DNA of 64,000 nt. It comes from Blakeslea trispora (taxonomy: Eukaryota > Mucoromycota > Mucoromycetes > Mucorales > Choanephoraceae). Below the pieces are notes generated by a model. The model made no database searches, was not told where the DNA came from, and was given only the letters and a program-made list of their open reading frames with translations. Location of the stretch: positions 124,001-188,000 of the forward strand of contig JAIWNE010000014.1 in the NCBI GenBank assembly GCA_025331445.1, read 5' to 3'. Below, in pieces: positions 32,610 through 46,052 of this stretch (positions are counted from its first letter, which is position 1; every line of letters begins with the position of its first letter). The position numbers were made by a program, and so were the translations under genes.

Positions 32610-34009
32610 ATGACAAACGACATCTCTTCTCGCATAATGTAAGCATTGTGGCGTCCTGTTCCTTTTGTTTTTTCTCTTATTACCTTTGTCAAAACAATAC
32701 CCTTTCTTTCTTTTTTTTAATATAAAAAAAAACAATAGGCACTTTAATTCAGCTCAAGAAGAACTTGATTATTGGCGAAGTCATGCAGAAGATCTAGAGG
32801 CTACCTTACAAGATACTCGAGCTGCCTTGGACGAGTTCCAGATATCTTCACGCGAACTTGAAGAAGAACTGGAGAAAGAACTCCAGACAACAGAAAAGGC
32901 TTATAGCGACTTGAAATCGCGTTGTGAGCACTTTAAACGGGATGCAGAAGATTGGAAAGTAAGCTGAAAACACACACAATAACGAGTTCTTTCTTAATCT
33001 ATCATGCTTCTGTTTGAAAGGCAAAATATACCGAATCAAAGCATGAACAAAACATTACAATGGTTCAAATGCAGCGAGAAATCGACATTTTAAGAGCAAC
33101 AGAAGATTCATTTAGGAAGAAAGTGTTGGAATTAGAATTAGATAACGATGATTTAGAAAGGACAGAAAGGTAAAACTGACAGTCTGTTGAAGAAGAATAG
33201 ATCAGCTTATAAGTAAAAAAAAAAAAAAAAAAAATGATTTTAGAGCTGCCACTTCCTCTTTGACGGATCTAGAAATGAAGCTAAATAAGGCAATTGAAAG
33301 AAATGTCATTTTGGAAAATGAAATTCAAGCAAAAGATAACTTGACAGAACAAGCACAGCGTTTAAGAGACGAACTGAATGGTAGGACAGACATAGAATCA
33401 AAAGAAAGAAAGACTTATATGGATCATAGAGGTGCATCAGGAATTAGCTGTGTTGCGTACACAGTCTGCTAAACAACAAGAGTACATTGGTGAACTGGAG
33501 AATAAGGTGGAAGAAGTAGAAAAAAAGAATAGGCAACAGGCAGCACTTCAAGAACAACAAAGATCAACTACACCTGACAGAGGATCCTCTGGCTTTTATG
33601 ATCCTTATTCCCGATCAAAAGCCACTCGTATCCCTCGTACCTCTGCTTCCGGATCTATTTCTGCTTCATCCAATCCTGTCAAGATGGTGCAAGAAATGGT
33701 GGGCCGTGTCAGAGTAAGTGGAATTCTAGGTGGTAAATAAGTCAGTCAACCTAATCTTTCCTTATTTAGAGCTTGGAAGCCAGATTGCAATCCTGCCGTT
33801 CTTTAGTCACCCCTCTTCTAAACCCACCACCTTCTTACAGCTCCTCCAATTACATTCATAGAGACACTCATATGTCAACTGGCAACAGTCGACCTTCTTC
33901 TCCTGACACAATGAGTATTCGATCAGGAAGTCCTATGCACTTTTCCAACATAAAAGCTCGAAGACCTTCTGAATACATGAAGACTAGTATGGATACCAAT
34001 GAAGAATAA
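32610..34009 (+). CDS. NudE/NDEL1-like dynein regulator, 352 aa
   Basis: Coiled-coil protein that links LIS1 to dynein in nuclear migration. Six exons join in frame: 32610-32638, 32739-32958, 33021-33169, 33244-33380, 33430-33713, 33770-34009. It starts MTNDISSRIMHFNSAQEELD. Then comes YWRSHAEDLEATLQDTRAAL, typical of the NudE N-terminus, and a long heptad-rich coiled coil (about residues 12-195, with EFQISSRELEEELEKEL and EIDILRATEDSFRKKVLELE). The Ser-rich C-terminal half contains NPVKMVQEMVGRVRSLEARL, resembling the conserved second NudE helix, then disordered SSPDTMSIRSGSP. The first exon is only 29 nt, and the ATG is created with its downstream partner by splicing (ATA-AT|G-CAC). Length is near that of fungal NudE relatives. 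Confidence 0.85.
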
Positions 34010-34354
34010 TCGATTCTTTTTAATATATATATGCTTTAAAGAAATGAGAGCATATAACTTGTTTGAAAAAAAAACAAAGGAGAATCAGTTTACATGCTTT
34101 ATTATCTCTTTTTTTTTCTCTCTTTTTTTTTTTTTTAGTTAGAATATGCAGGATAGTAAATAAAAGAGAGAGAGAGAAAAAATATTCAAAGGAATAGTAA
34201 GTAGACACAATAATGGTAACATAATGAATAAGTGAATGGTGAGGGAGGAGTAAGAATAATAAATATATAAATCATAAAAGTAAAGGGGAGATAAATAATA
34301 ATTGTAATAATAGAAAGGAGAGGAGATAGAATGATAGTACTAGTTTAGCCCTTT
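34010..34354. other. Spacer between convergent genes
   Basis: A/T-rich 3' flank shared by the NudE-like and Tag1-like genes. No feature beyond purine runs. Confidence 0.5.
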
Positions 34355-37300
34355 TTAGACAGGTACAGCCATAGCTGTGTTTACTGGAGCAGCATTAGTA
34401 TTAGTATCAGGAGCTGCTGTAGTAGCAATAGTAGTAATAGCATTAGTGGGAGCAGCAACTGTGGTAGTTGTGACAATAGTTGGCTTAGCCTCATCTGTAG
34501 TCTTGCCTTGATCTGCTGGTGGAGAAGCCTGAGTGGTTTCTTGACTAGGTGCAGTAGTGATAGTGGCACCCACTGTAGTTGTCTGAGCAGGAGAATCTGT
34601 GGTAGTACTGACAGCAGCTTCAGTTGTGGTGCTGGAGATGTCAATAGGAGTAGTAGAACTGACAATAGGCACAGAAGCAGACTCAGTTGTGGTAGCATTC
34701 GTAGTAGAGTTGGATGGAAGGGTAGTAAGACCCAAAGGAACGGTATTACATGTGGCTGGACCATTAGGATCGTCAGAAAGACCAGGAATGCTCATGCTAT
34801 AAGGTACTTCATTCTGGTAATAGAAGAAATTAGAAGCAGCAAAGCCATCGCCAACAACGATAGAGGCATTTTGGGTAACATTGTAATAGTTGTATTGATC
34901 ATAGATGGTACTAAGAACGCCAATAGGATCACTGATATGAACAGGCCATCTACTACCAGTAGCAGAGCCCTTGGCAGGGACCGTGAGGGCCTCAGGTAAT
35001 TCATGATCGATCACACCAATGGTGATATATTGACCTTGTGTACCCATCATAGTACAGCGAACAGTTTTCTTGGTTTCAGCATAGATGTGCTTGATCTTGA
35101 AAGGTGTATCCAAGGGGTTGTACAACTCGACATCGGCATACACAACACCACCCAAAGCTTCAATCAGATCACCATTCACACTGATTTTCTTGATCAATCC
35201 ACCATTGATACCAGTCATGGTAGAAGAGAGTTTCAAAGCGGCTAGACCAGGTTGCAAGGGAGCAATCTTGGTAGAGCTAGGTGTACCGGCAATGGTCAAA
35301 GGAACAGTGGCAGATGTTAAATAACCGGTCAGTACTTTGCTAATGACTTCAAGGCTAGTTGCTCCTTCAGCCAAATGCATTTCAGCATTATAGTGTTGAG
35401 CTCCAGGTTTGATGACAGTATCTTTCATGTAAACCTTACCGATCACAGCATTGTTCATGACAGGTACAAGGACGTCAAAGTTAATATCGCCCACGGTAAT
35501 AGTGATATTAGAGGGATTATTCAATTCAACTACCAAGCTAACCAAAAGATAGGTAGGAGCACCGCCTGTCACCTTGAGGTCAATAATACGAGCAGTGCCA
35601 CCAAAGCTATTGAAACCTAAAAAATGGATCAAAAAAAAAAAGATAAGTATCGAGAATCTAGTTGAATTTTTTTAAGAAAAAAAAAAACTTACCAGCCAAA
35701 TGGGTTTGGACATCAAATCCAACACCAGGAAGAGAAAGAGTACCAACAGCCGTATCTGCCACTGCATTTGAGACACCCTTTAAGCCAAAAGTGACTTCAG
35801 GACTCAAAGTCAAGAGTTGAACAAAACCAGCAAATATTTCCTTATTGGCAACCTTGAAGGGAACATTGTTGAATCCAGTGGTAATAAGACCACTAGAACC
35901 AGTAGAGGCAGGTGAAGTAGGAATATCAAGATTGGCTACCGCATTGCCGTTATAGTTGGCTTCTACTTTCATATCCAATTGTTTGACATTTAAGGGGAAA
36001 CCAAATGGATTCTTCAATTGAGCCTCTACACGAGAAGATGAAGTGGGAGGAGCCCAAGGGTCTTTGGTGAAATCCATCTCAAGTGTCTTCATTTCAACAG
36101 AAGGAATGAGTGTAGGGATAGTTGAAGGACCAGGAAGAACTACGTTTTCAATCGAGATAGTCTTAAAAGCAGAGGTAAGCCAGCTGACTTGACCGCTACT
36201 GCCGTAGCCATAAGCACCCTTGACTGTGACATTGCTTGACTGGCCAGCAAGATAGTGACCAAAAATAGTGGTGATAGCAACAATGCCCTCTTTTGTAGTT
36301 TGAGGAATCAAGCGTCCCTTCATGTTGATATTAGAGGTAGAACGAGGAGCAAACAAGGCAGGACCATCAGAGCCAAGAGGACCAATATTGATGTCACCGA
36401 AATAGGTTTCAAAACCAGCACCGCCCAAATTGAAACCAATTTGACTAGGATTGTGAATGGTAGTCTTGGCAGTTAAGGTAATACCACCGGCAGGATCATT
36501 GGAAGGCAAGTCGAAGGATTGAACAGTGACAGCATTCTTGAATCCATTAGAGCCAGCAAGAGTGACAAATTTATGAAGCGAAATCTTGTTGAAGGTAAAT
36601 CCAAGTGCATTTACACTCACATCAGCAGAAGTAATTTCCCATTCAAATGATTCGTTGTTAATCAAGTAAGCAGAGAAAGTAGCCATGTCTTCACTGTTGG
36701 CTACAGTAAAAGTACCTTGAACATCAAAGGAAGCACCCACATCAGCCTTGGCTTGAATAGGAGACATTGTGACTGTACCGATCGACTTGCCTTGCCATGC
36801 AATGTTCAAAGGAGTAGGGAAACTAATAGCAGCATCCATAGGTCCAGTGTTGGAGATACTACCCTTCATCTGTACTGAGAATGAACCTTCAGTGATAGCA
36901 GATAGGACGATCGTATCGAAGCCGAGAACAGAGCCATCCACAATCTGTTGGACAATAGGCTGACCAACGATAGGAATAAGAGCGGTGACTGAGTTATCAG
37001 TGGCAACAGCAACACTACCTTGAGAGAAAGCCAAATCATTCACATATTGGCCAATGGCAATAGTAGATGAAAGTGTAAGATCAACCTTGAGGGCCTTCAT
37101 GGCATCCATAACGTAATTAGAGACATTGAAGTTGGAGAACAAACCAGAATCAGCCTTGACATTCTCTTGACCCTCAATATGGAAGCCACCAAGACCAAAC
37201 AGTGCATCAAGAGCACGGGTATCCAAGTTTGCTTGAACAGCAAGTGTACGAAGCAACAAGGCAACGGCAGCAGGTTCAAGGTTCATGTTCATGTTTAAAG

Positions 37301-39643
37301 AAGGAGATTCAGCAATGGCTTTACTACCAATCACAAAGGGATTGCTACCGATGTCTTGATCAATGTTACCAATAGGCATACCAGCAAAAGTAGCGGCAGC
37401 AACCACCTTGGAGATAATCAGACCAGCTGAGAAGGGATTGGCAATGGAGACCTTAACGGCGACCATACTTGTTTGGAGTGTATCTGGAAGCACTGACATC
37501 GAGGAACCCTGAATCAAAGCTGTCTTGAGACCTGGAAGAGTAGAAGTAAGACTGATATCGCTGAGCGCACCTGCAAGTGATGCAATAGCAGTCGAATTAG
37601 GATAGCCACTGATTTCGACGCCATTATCGGCACCCATAACAAATGTGCTCAACAGGTTTTGACCAACATCAGAAGATTTGGGATCAAACGAGGCTGTGGC
37701 GGCTACAGTATTTTGACCACGGTTAAGGACGAGGTTAGAGAGGGTAACGAGACCAAGAGTGGTATCACTTGCACCCATATTGAAGCTGACATCACCTGTG
37801 GAAAGGCTAAAGTCAGAAGGGTTGTCCATTGTAACATTGATAGCAAGGAGAAGACCATCTGAGGTACCACCAGTCACATCAAGTGAGTTGATGATGGTGG
37901 GTGTACTGTTGAGGGATTGAAGGCCATGAAGTGAGGTAGGAACAGTAAAGTTGATGCCAGACAGAACGATAGGACCGATGGGAGTCATTGTCTTTGTGGA
38001 AGCAATACCGGAGATCATGAAAGTGTAGTTTTTAGAGGCAGTCAAGTCATAGGTAAACTGGTTATAGAATGCTTCTTTGCCTGTGATACCTGCAATGGCT
38101 GTATTGTTGATTCCAAACAAGATCTTTCCACTCTTTTGATCACTTTGAGCTGGACCAAATGGAGTCTGCATGATGGCAAAGTTCTCAGATTGTGTACTAG
38201 ATGTATTTACTGCCAGAGTAATGTTCTGAGAGACTTCAGTGATGTTCAAAGAGAAACCAAAGGGCATCTGGAAGTTAGCAGTTACAGCAGGTGCAGAAGC
38301 GACAGGTGCATAAGGGGAGTTTTGATCAAACTTGAGATCAAGATAACCCATGTTGACTCCATTGATGATCTTTAAGGGAGAGCCAGCAGTCAGGCCAACG
38401 TTAAGATTGACGGATTTGAAGCCTTCAGAGAGCCAAGTGATGGGATTAGTTCCGTCAGGTGCACATGAAACACCTAGAGCAGTAGTGTTGGAGAGTTTGC
38501 CAGCAACATAATTAGAAAAGAGAACACCAATCTTCTCCAGGGAAGCAGTATCGTTCTGTGGTTTAAGTGAACCTTTAAGAAGGATATTGTTATCACCTTT
38601 CACAAGGTTTACATTATTGCCTTCAACATAGCCCAAGGGAACACCGTCGTAACCGATTGCCATTTTGATTGTACCCAGTTGCACACCAATAGGAGAGGGA
38701 CTTTCTAAGACTGTACCCAATTCTAATAGAATACCGCCATTGGGATCATCAGCAGGAAGCTTAAAGGAATTGATTTTCACATTAGGGAATCCATTCATGC
38801 CTATAAAAGGAAAGTCAGCATCTGGTTGTTTCTTTAAGGAAAGTAGTGTGTGTTACCATTTAGGGTGATTTCTTTGTTGAGGTTCACTGTAGCCGTTCTA
38901 AGAAAATAAAACATGGTGTGAGAGATGGTACACAATTAAAATTGTGGGAAAAACAAAAGCTTTTTTTTTTTTTACCTAGTCAGAGCAGTAATATCAAGTT
39001 GTCCTTTTAGAGTCCATTTGAAGGTTTCGACTGCTAGCATAGTTTTTGCAAACGCAGCAAAGGCTGCTTGATCTCGGATCATAAAAGGTGTAACAGCATC
39101 CAATGTGCCATGTCCGTTAGCAATACCTGTCTCATTAAAGATAAAGATATCGCCCAAGTAGGAGTCATTATAGTATACATTGACAGGATTATGGAATTTG
39201 ATAGAGGCATGGAAAGGTCCAGTGTCTGACAAGGCGCTTTGCATATTCATGTAGAAGGTTGAATTCATATCGTCTACACCACGCTTGGTATAGACTTCAG
39301 TATTCAAGGATTCGGGCTTATTGAAGGAAATGTCGGCTGCAGTAATATCAATCTTCGATTTGTCCATCAATGATTGAGCAATCTTGGGGAAAATGACATA
39401 CAGAATTAAGACGACTGCAACTACTATAACAATGACAGAAATAATCGAGCAGATGATCCAATACTTCTTCTTCTTGTAGAATTTTTGCTTGGGTGGTGGA
39501 GCAGCTTTCTCAGAGTATTCTTCCAACATGGCATCTTCTCGAAGACCACGTTGATCATCTGTAGTGTGATGGTTATAGAACTCATCAGTATTATCGGCTC
39601 CAAACGATTGTTGGTCGTATGGTTCACGGATGTTACCGACCAT
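34355..39643 (-). CDS. Large Tag1/DUF3712-like vacuolar-type membrane protein, 1692 aa
   Basis: Four minus-strand exons, 39643-38976, 38897-38857 (41 nt), 38800-35693 and 35616-34355, join in frame. A cytosolic N-terminus (acidic, then KKKKYW) precedes one membrane helix (about residues 61-85, WIICSIISVIVIVVAVVLIL). A huge lumenal region follows, made of repeated beta-rich units: NPSNITITVGDINF, NPSDFSLSTGDVSF and NPSQIGFNLGG, each with a PLG-like or GPI-like neighbour, and many NxS/T sites. This architecture matches fungal DUF3712 proteins. Yeast Tag1, a vacuolar membrane protein that helps stop autophagy, belongs to this type. The Ser/Thr-rich C-terminus (about 110 residues, TTTESASVPIVSSTTPID and similar) is unlike yeast Tag1 and may be O-glycosylated. 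Function here is inferred from architecture only. Confidence 0.75.
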
Positions 39644-42629
39644 GAATTAAGTATTAAGTAGATAAGGATTACAAGAAAGCAAAAGAATGGAGAATATAAA
39701 CCAAAGAAAGGATTGTATAAAACAGATTAGAGCTATAGAGAAAAGAGGAAAGAAAAGACAAGTGTAAGCTATTATATAATTTGATCTACCACACGGACTC
39801 TCTTTTTTGTTTTCCAGTAAACATCAAAGTATACTTTTTACAGACAAAAAAAATCTGTGTCCAAGTGACACAATATCAATATAGACAATGATAGCAGAAA
39901 TATCATTCAGAATACTCTGTATAATGTAACCATTGCAATTTTGGTTTTATTTGAACATTCTGTATCACATTGAGGGCAAAAATGCAGCTGTAACTGTGGG
40001 GATCAACTCTGCTTCTTTTTCATATGAATTACTCAGCTCATCTAGACGATGGTACAACGCGCACTTGTTTTTGAGATCTTACGTTAGTCTTGGCATTCCC
40101 CCTTTCTCCTGAGCTACTCAATACGATGGATGCTCCAAGACTAATTATTTGATTGATTAGAGCTATATTTTTTTCTTTTCTTTAAAAAGACTTGCCTCAT
40201 AAACAGACAATCAACAAGGATACAGGGATGATCGACTAAATCATTCGAGCGGCGAACAAACATTGCACAACTTACTGAACTAACATTGCAAATCTTCTTT
40301 ATTACACCAATTGAGCTGTAAGCCAACTAGGCCTCACAAGAGTTTTCGACTTTAATCTTTTGACTTTTTTGAAATGGTTCATTAATTGAAGTCAAAAGGA
40401 AGCGTTTTGTTATCAAGCTACAAAATTATTTGTTTGGGTCAAATGCTATGATTGGATGTGCTTCCATTAATGCTGTCATTTCTAAGCTTTTTAAAGTCAT
40501 TCTGAAAAATCGGATCACTTGTTGTCCTTGAGTTTAGTATGTCTAGTTCAATAAAGTGACACGGTTTCTTAGCTTCTTCTATTACAAGTGATATTATCCT
40601 GTGCATCAGATCAATGCTACAAAAGAAAAAAGTTTGTTGGGCCATACTAAATAGCATGACATGATTTTATTTTTTGTATATTTTTTCGTGTTGGAAGTAA
40701 ACTTTATACGATTCAATAATGCACAAACCAAAAAATTTCTCATGTTGCCTTTAGATAACTTTCTGTTACTAGCTTTTTGGTGAACCATCTGATTGAGCAT
40801 GAGTGATACAAACTGAAAATCAGTGTATTTTGGTATTTTTGTTATGATTTCTATTCGCATTATGCCAATCATACTTTTTTTTTTTTCGAGAAAGAAAGAT
40901 TAGCACTAGGCTCGTCATAATCAAGCTAATCAAATAGCAAGAACAAAAAAGTTACCTTTGAATCTTCACATTCACAAACTGTGTATGGATACAAATGTAC
41001 TTTTTCAGCAAAATCCCTAAAAATATCTTTTTTTTTTTTGTAATAGATCGCCTGCTAGAACAAAGTTACACCTCTTGTGTTTACAATCAAAATTTAGAAC
41101 TATCTGAAGCTCTGTTTTCATTGGACTCTTGTAGTATTGATGTATATGACAGATACAGTGGAATCTAAAAACGTATACGTTATGCTTGCTGTTATTTTGA
41201 TAATATGAAAATGGCGAAATGAGCAAAAAGGCATGTTAATTAGAACAAACAGCTTTTTCAGCATCCTTCTTTTATATGCTCTTTGTTGAACCTACAAACC
41301 CAATTTTGATGTACAAAAAAGGTATATATGTACTTTCAAGGTATGTTCTCAAGCAAGTACAATGTTTCTCGCTTATGGTTTACAAACGAATCAAACCTAA
41401 TCCCTCAGCATTTTCATTTGCCATTTTTAGATTCTGAAATACTACCAATTCACACTAAGAGCAACAACCTTGTGTGTAAGAAAATACAAAGTTTGCATCA
41501 GCCTCAACGTATGTATAGCCTGCCTTGATTTACTTATCTGATTTCAAGCTACCACCATTGCTTGAGACTACAGACCTCATAAACTTTTGTTTACTGGATC
41601 TTTGTTTAGTTGTACATGAGATGCGCGATTCTTAAATCTGATACGTGGCACAAAAGAGTCAATGCTTCTCAAAAACAATAAAGTTTATACCAGATGGCCG
41701 AAATTTTTCCAGCTGCATCAAGTTTTCACTCTGATAAGACATTGGCTCTTGAACTTGTGTACGAAACAGTGTTGGGTTACAGTTGATTCAAAAAGAGACC
41801 TGCTGCGTTCTTCAAGTATTCTTTGGATAGAGAACTGCGATATGCACTTATCAATTAAAGGTTTCAATAACTTTGCTATTACCAAAATCAACATATAAGT
41901 AACACATATGATTCTTTACAATTAAGAGTATGCACAATTTTGAGAGCTTATAGCATTACAGGCATTTTGTTGGTGTTAACAGCAACAGATAATGAACAAT
42001 ATACCTTCAGGGGTGTTCTGGTTAGCTCTTCTCTGAACATCCCTTTTAAAGTCCCAACTCAAAGCAAGAAAGCACTTGTACAGACATCCTAATGTGGTGA
42101 AGGTTTCATGAAGTAACTACTGCTTTAAAGAGGACAAAAATTTGAGACACTACTCTCCATAAGAAGATGGTCACGTCCTATTTGAAAAGAACGATGCAAA
42201 AAAAGTTTCTAGAACACATCGAATAAGACAAAAACTGATACACAAACAAACTGTGCTTGTCAAACAACAATGTTTTTCGTTTGCAGGACCTTGTCTCGAC
42301 AGCTAATGAATATTCAGACACAAAACATGACCTCAAGATGCTCAAGTCAGCCAACACTGCAGATCAGATTACACATTCTCTTCTTTCGCTCTGTTTCTAC
42401 TCTATTTGTATTACTGTATCTCAAGCAATACGTAGGCAAAGTCAGATCGAGGTAAAAAGAAAAGAGGGATTGAGGGAAGGAGCCTTTTGTATGATTGTAC
42501 AAAATATATGATTAGGCTCAATTGTCTTTCAATGTTTTCCTTGATATTGAGCTTGACACAATGATTGCAAAGAGCAAACTGGTTTTCCAACAATTGCTCA
42601 ATTTGAAAAATGAAAAAGAAGTTCGTGTT
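39644..42629. other. Gene-poor spacer (about 3 kb)
   Basis: AT-rich, near-random composition. Frames up to about 88 codons lack domains, repeats or paired splice sites. No RNA gene recognised. Confidence 0.5.
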
Positions 42630-43670
42630 TTATCGCTTTTTTAAAGCATCAAGACGTCTAGCCAATGCTTCAAAATCATTAGGATCATCCTGTTGTGTTG
42701 TAGTAGGAGGCTGAACTGGCTTTTTCAAAGGTGAATTTGTAGGAATTTCGGGAAGGTTGAATGAAGGGAGTTGCTCCTCATGAGGGTTTTGTAAAGGTGG
42801 AAGTAGCTATAACAAATAACAGTTTGAGGCGAGAAATTTTGATGGTCTGTCTTCAATTTTGTTACCTCAGCCTGACCGCCACTACCATCACCATCACTAT
42901 TGTTTTCATCATCTGTGTCTTCTTCACCATCCATAAAGTCATCTACTTGGTCTTCAGGATGATCGATCAAATTAGACCTCCATTGGATGTCATAAGTACG
43001 TGCAATTTCTTCCAAATAACGCTCAACTAGATAAGAATCAGGTGCGCTCACTTGAAGTTTCATCATAATCTTTTTTTTTGTAACAAACAATCAGTCTGGC
43101 TGAATCTTTTTTGGATTCTCTCTCTTCACTTACGCGTGGATTAACTCGGTCGTCAGGTGATTCAAGTGCCTGCATCATAAACTCTTTTCCAAATTTTGAA
43201 GCCAGTTGATCTCGTACCTTATTTTGACCAGAATGTTAGTAAATTCGTTTGTACATGTTATGATACAGACTTTACCAAAGATAGCTCTTTTGCCTCGCCA
43301 ACACGAGGGGCAGCCCAAATAAGTGTGTTGACTGCCTCTGCTATACTTGGGTCGCATGTTCTATTCAAAGCAGTAGAGGTGAGAAACAATCAATAGCCTC
43401 TCTATCACATTACTTGTAAGTTTCCAATAACCCAAAACGCGCCAACAATAAGTCACAATAGAGTTCTAAATTTTCCATAGCTTCAATAAGCAAGTCATCG
43501 CGTATGATATGCTCAACTCTTATGCGAGCACTTTCTTCTTTCCCCTTTTCGAGTAGTGTGCATATTTCTCTTCGATTTTGCTGATTCAACGATGTCTTTT
43601 TTGCCTGTAGCATCTTGAGTCGATTGATGGCTAGTTTCAGCTGTACTTTGAGGCGAGTAGCATTAAACAT
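42630..43670 (-). CDS. IST1: IST1-like ESCRT-III-associated protein, 268 aa
   Basis: Regulates Vps4 and ESCRT-III during multivesicular-body sorting and cytokinesis. Five minus-strand exons join in frame: 43670-43414, 43360-43276, 43217-43134, 43069-42866, 42806-42630. The start MFNATRLKVQLKLAINRLKM is the classic IST1 opening, followed by EESARIRVEHIIRDDLLIEA and MENLELYCDLLLARFGL. Then come IAEAVNTLIWAAPR, LVRDQLASKFGKEFM and VSAPDSYLVERYLEEIA, the expected order of the ESCRT-III-like core. An acidic linker leads to a C-terminal helix DFEALARRLDALKKR that fits the MIT-interacting MIM1 pattern (LxxRLxxLKxx), the Vps4/MIT binding site. Each exon is short, so single frames do not show the gene. 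Confidence 0.93.
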
Positions 43671-44355
43671 AATCAAAATAGAGTAGTTTGAAGGTGGAGA
43701 AGAAAGAAAGAAAGTAAAAAGAAAAAGATGCTTCTTTTGAGAAATGTTCTTTAAACCCTCGATCGGATGTTAAAATAATAAATTTACTAGCAGATGGCAA
43801 CTTGAAAGTTAGCATGTTCCTTCAAGCAAAATTGGTTTTGATATCATGTTTGTCACTAACATTTCTCTCTTTCTATCTTATGTGTTCTATCATAACATTC
43901 ACTGTAAGCTTCTTTTTTCCAAGACATGTCACATCCTACCGCTCACTGCTATTTTTGAGCTTATGTTTCCCAGCATTCTGGTTAATTTGTTTCTCCATTT
44001 ATGATATTTTGTCTTTTGTTTTTGTCTGATTTGATATTTAGTTTTGATTTCTTCATATTGTCAGCTTCTGGTCGAGATTTTTGCAGAAGGGAAAATCAGA
44101 TCAAAATTGACTAATAGCAAGCATAGTTCAGCGATATGTATTCATCTTGACAAAAGAACAACTGGAGCATTTTAGGTACCAGATAAGGTATATGTTATGT
44201 AAGCACAGTAGTAAGAACTGAAGAACATTGTTGCATCAATTCAGACAAAAGCTATCACTTATACATTTGTAATTTGCCATAAAAGAAACTGGAAATAAGA
44301 ATAAGAAAACAAAAGAGAGAATGAGAGTGAGAGCTAAAAAGGGAAACTAAATACC

Positions 44356-44461
44356 TGATGATTAGTACTAAGTTAATTTGTTCCTGAATCTTTTGTGCTT
44401 CGCCAAGACCATCAACAACTACATAAACATCTTCAAACTTTTCAAATAGTACGATTTTCGG
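44356..44461 (-). pseudogene. Possible orphan exon
   Basis: Between a CCCTTAG acceptor-like site and a CAG|GTATTT donor-like site, the minus strand reads SPKIVLFEKFEDVYVVVDGL, then GEAQKIQEQINLVLIIR, which looks like true protein. Flanking exons cannot be found, so it may be a relic or part of an unrecognised gene. Confidence 0.25.
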
Positions 44462-44627
44462 ACTAAGGGAAAAGAAATATTTACGTACACATTTACAGAA
44501 TATTTTGAGACACATATGTATGACTTTAGTAAAACATAGCATGATGTAATTTTTTTTTGTTAAAAATGGTGCAGCTGCTGTTCTTGGAAGATAATGGTAA
44601 AAATTTCAAGAAAATCTTCACAGGTCT

Positions 44628-44990
44628 GTGAGGAGAACGACAAAGAGCGCAGAAGAAGAAAAATACTGCAACGGAGGGAAAGACAGATGCTGGGCTCTTC
44701 TCTCAGTGTCAGCAGTTAAAAGCCTCAAAATAGATATTCGTTATGTCAATGAAGCGCCGAATGTGCAAATTTCGGCGGCCTGCAAGACAGCAAGTTTGAT
44801 AAGGCATACATACAAATTATATGCAATTAAAGATAATGGTTTGCAGTCTCTAAACAAAAGGATTCTTCTTGTGACAATTTCTTTTGTTTTGGCTTATGAG
44901 ATACTACATTTACCTGTCGATCTGCTTTGTGGAATTAGCGATACGGATGAAACATCCGTTAGCAACACTAAATGTCAAATAACCAAATGA
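44628..44990 (+). other. Unassigned 120-codon ORF
   Basis: Open frame of mixed amino-acid composition, including SLKIDIRYVNEAPNVQISAA and NKRILLVTISFVLAYEILHL. No family recognised, no obvious promoter. Could be chance or a gene remnant. Confidence 0.2.
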
Positions 44991-45419
44991 TCTGGATGTC
45001 CCTCCGGCTAATAGATACATCCATCTTTCTGAGCATAGTTTGTAATGACAAGAAGTTCTTATCGAATTTTAGCAACATTTCTTCCAATAAAAAACAAATT
45101 AATTTGATGACAGCTCAAGATGAAGAGGAAAAAAATAGCCGCCTTTCAAGTTCAGTCCTGTTTGTTCAAAGAATTGTAACGAGCATTTGGCAGTTAAGAA
45201 AGGACTGTATCTGAGTCCAAACAAGGCAACAGGTCTCTTGGCCCCAAAAAAAAAGAGAGCACTCAATAATACGACCTATTGATTTAATAACAGAACTTGG
45301 CTTTATAAGTCTAGAGCCAAACCAGGCCTTAATAAACCTTAATCTTTTAGAAACAATTGAAATGACATCCTGATGTTGATGAAGGAGATGGTCGACATGA
45401 CAAGGTCAATTTGATATTT

Positions 45420-46052
45420 TTATTTGTTGACAAAAGTCTTTGCATTATGAGCCGCACGTATGTAGAGAAATAGCTGCACTACCCAGCCTATAGTCAAAAT
45501 CCAACAGAAGGCATCACAGGCTTTAAAGATAGCGCAGGCTTGGTCTATTTTTGTGACCCAAGGAAAGGCATCTGGCGCGTTATAGATAGTCCTCCATTGC
45601 ATGTAATTCGTCCATGAACACCCAACAGCAGAACCATCTGACATTACATCAGCACCTTGTATAACGGGTAGCATAGCAGCTAATAAATTGGTGAATGCAA
45701 AAAAAGCAATAGTACCCCTCATCGTCTTGGACGGTAACCAGGCTTTGTATTTGGGACTAGAATCAAAAGCTAAAACTATACTGTAGACTGTAGATCCAAT
45801 GACAGGAATAAACATATATACAAACGTCGCTGGATAGGCAAATGTGTTGAAGTTTCCTGTTCGAGAGTAAGAGAGGTTATCAAAATGATATCCTTACTGA
45901 TTTACAAAGTAATTACCAAATCCAGCTATTTCAGCACCACTTGTAATGAAAGTCTTAATATTCTTTGCTGTTCCAATCAAGAGGCCGAACAATATGACTC
46001 CAATGAGCGAATTCCATACATGGAGGGCCTGGATCATATGCAAAGGTGTCAT
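45420..46052 (-). CDS. Four-helix membrane protein, MARVEL-like, 190 aa
   Basis: Two exons, 46052-45917 and 45856-45420, join as TTT-G|GA-AAC. Four hydrophobic segments can be placed: LIGVILFGLLIG near the N-terminus, ATFVYMFIPVIGSTVYSIVL, GTIAFFAFTNLLAAMLPVI and FCWILTIGWVVQLFLYI at the C-terminus. The loop between helices three and four holds SAVGCSWTNYMQWRTIY and KACDAFCW. Topology and size resemble fungal MARVEL-domain proteins, which sit in curved plasma-membrane domains, but the match is architectural only. The start at 46052 is the Met directly before HVWNSLIG; a longer frame begins upstream. Regulation unknown. Confidence 0.65.

Larger units (their letters stand above)
43671..45419. 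other. Spacer with possible gene relics (about 1.75 kb)
   Basis: No complete gene. A minus-strand exon-like segment at about 44356-44461 and a plus-strand 120-codon frame at 44628-44990 are discussed separately; neither can be built into a gene. Confidence 0.4.

Noticed and set aside
34381..34764. Minus frame of 127 Leu/Pro-rich codons
   Set aside because: Alternative frame of the Ser/Thr-rich tail of the Tag1-like gene; the low-complexity repeat keeps it open.
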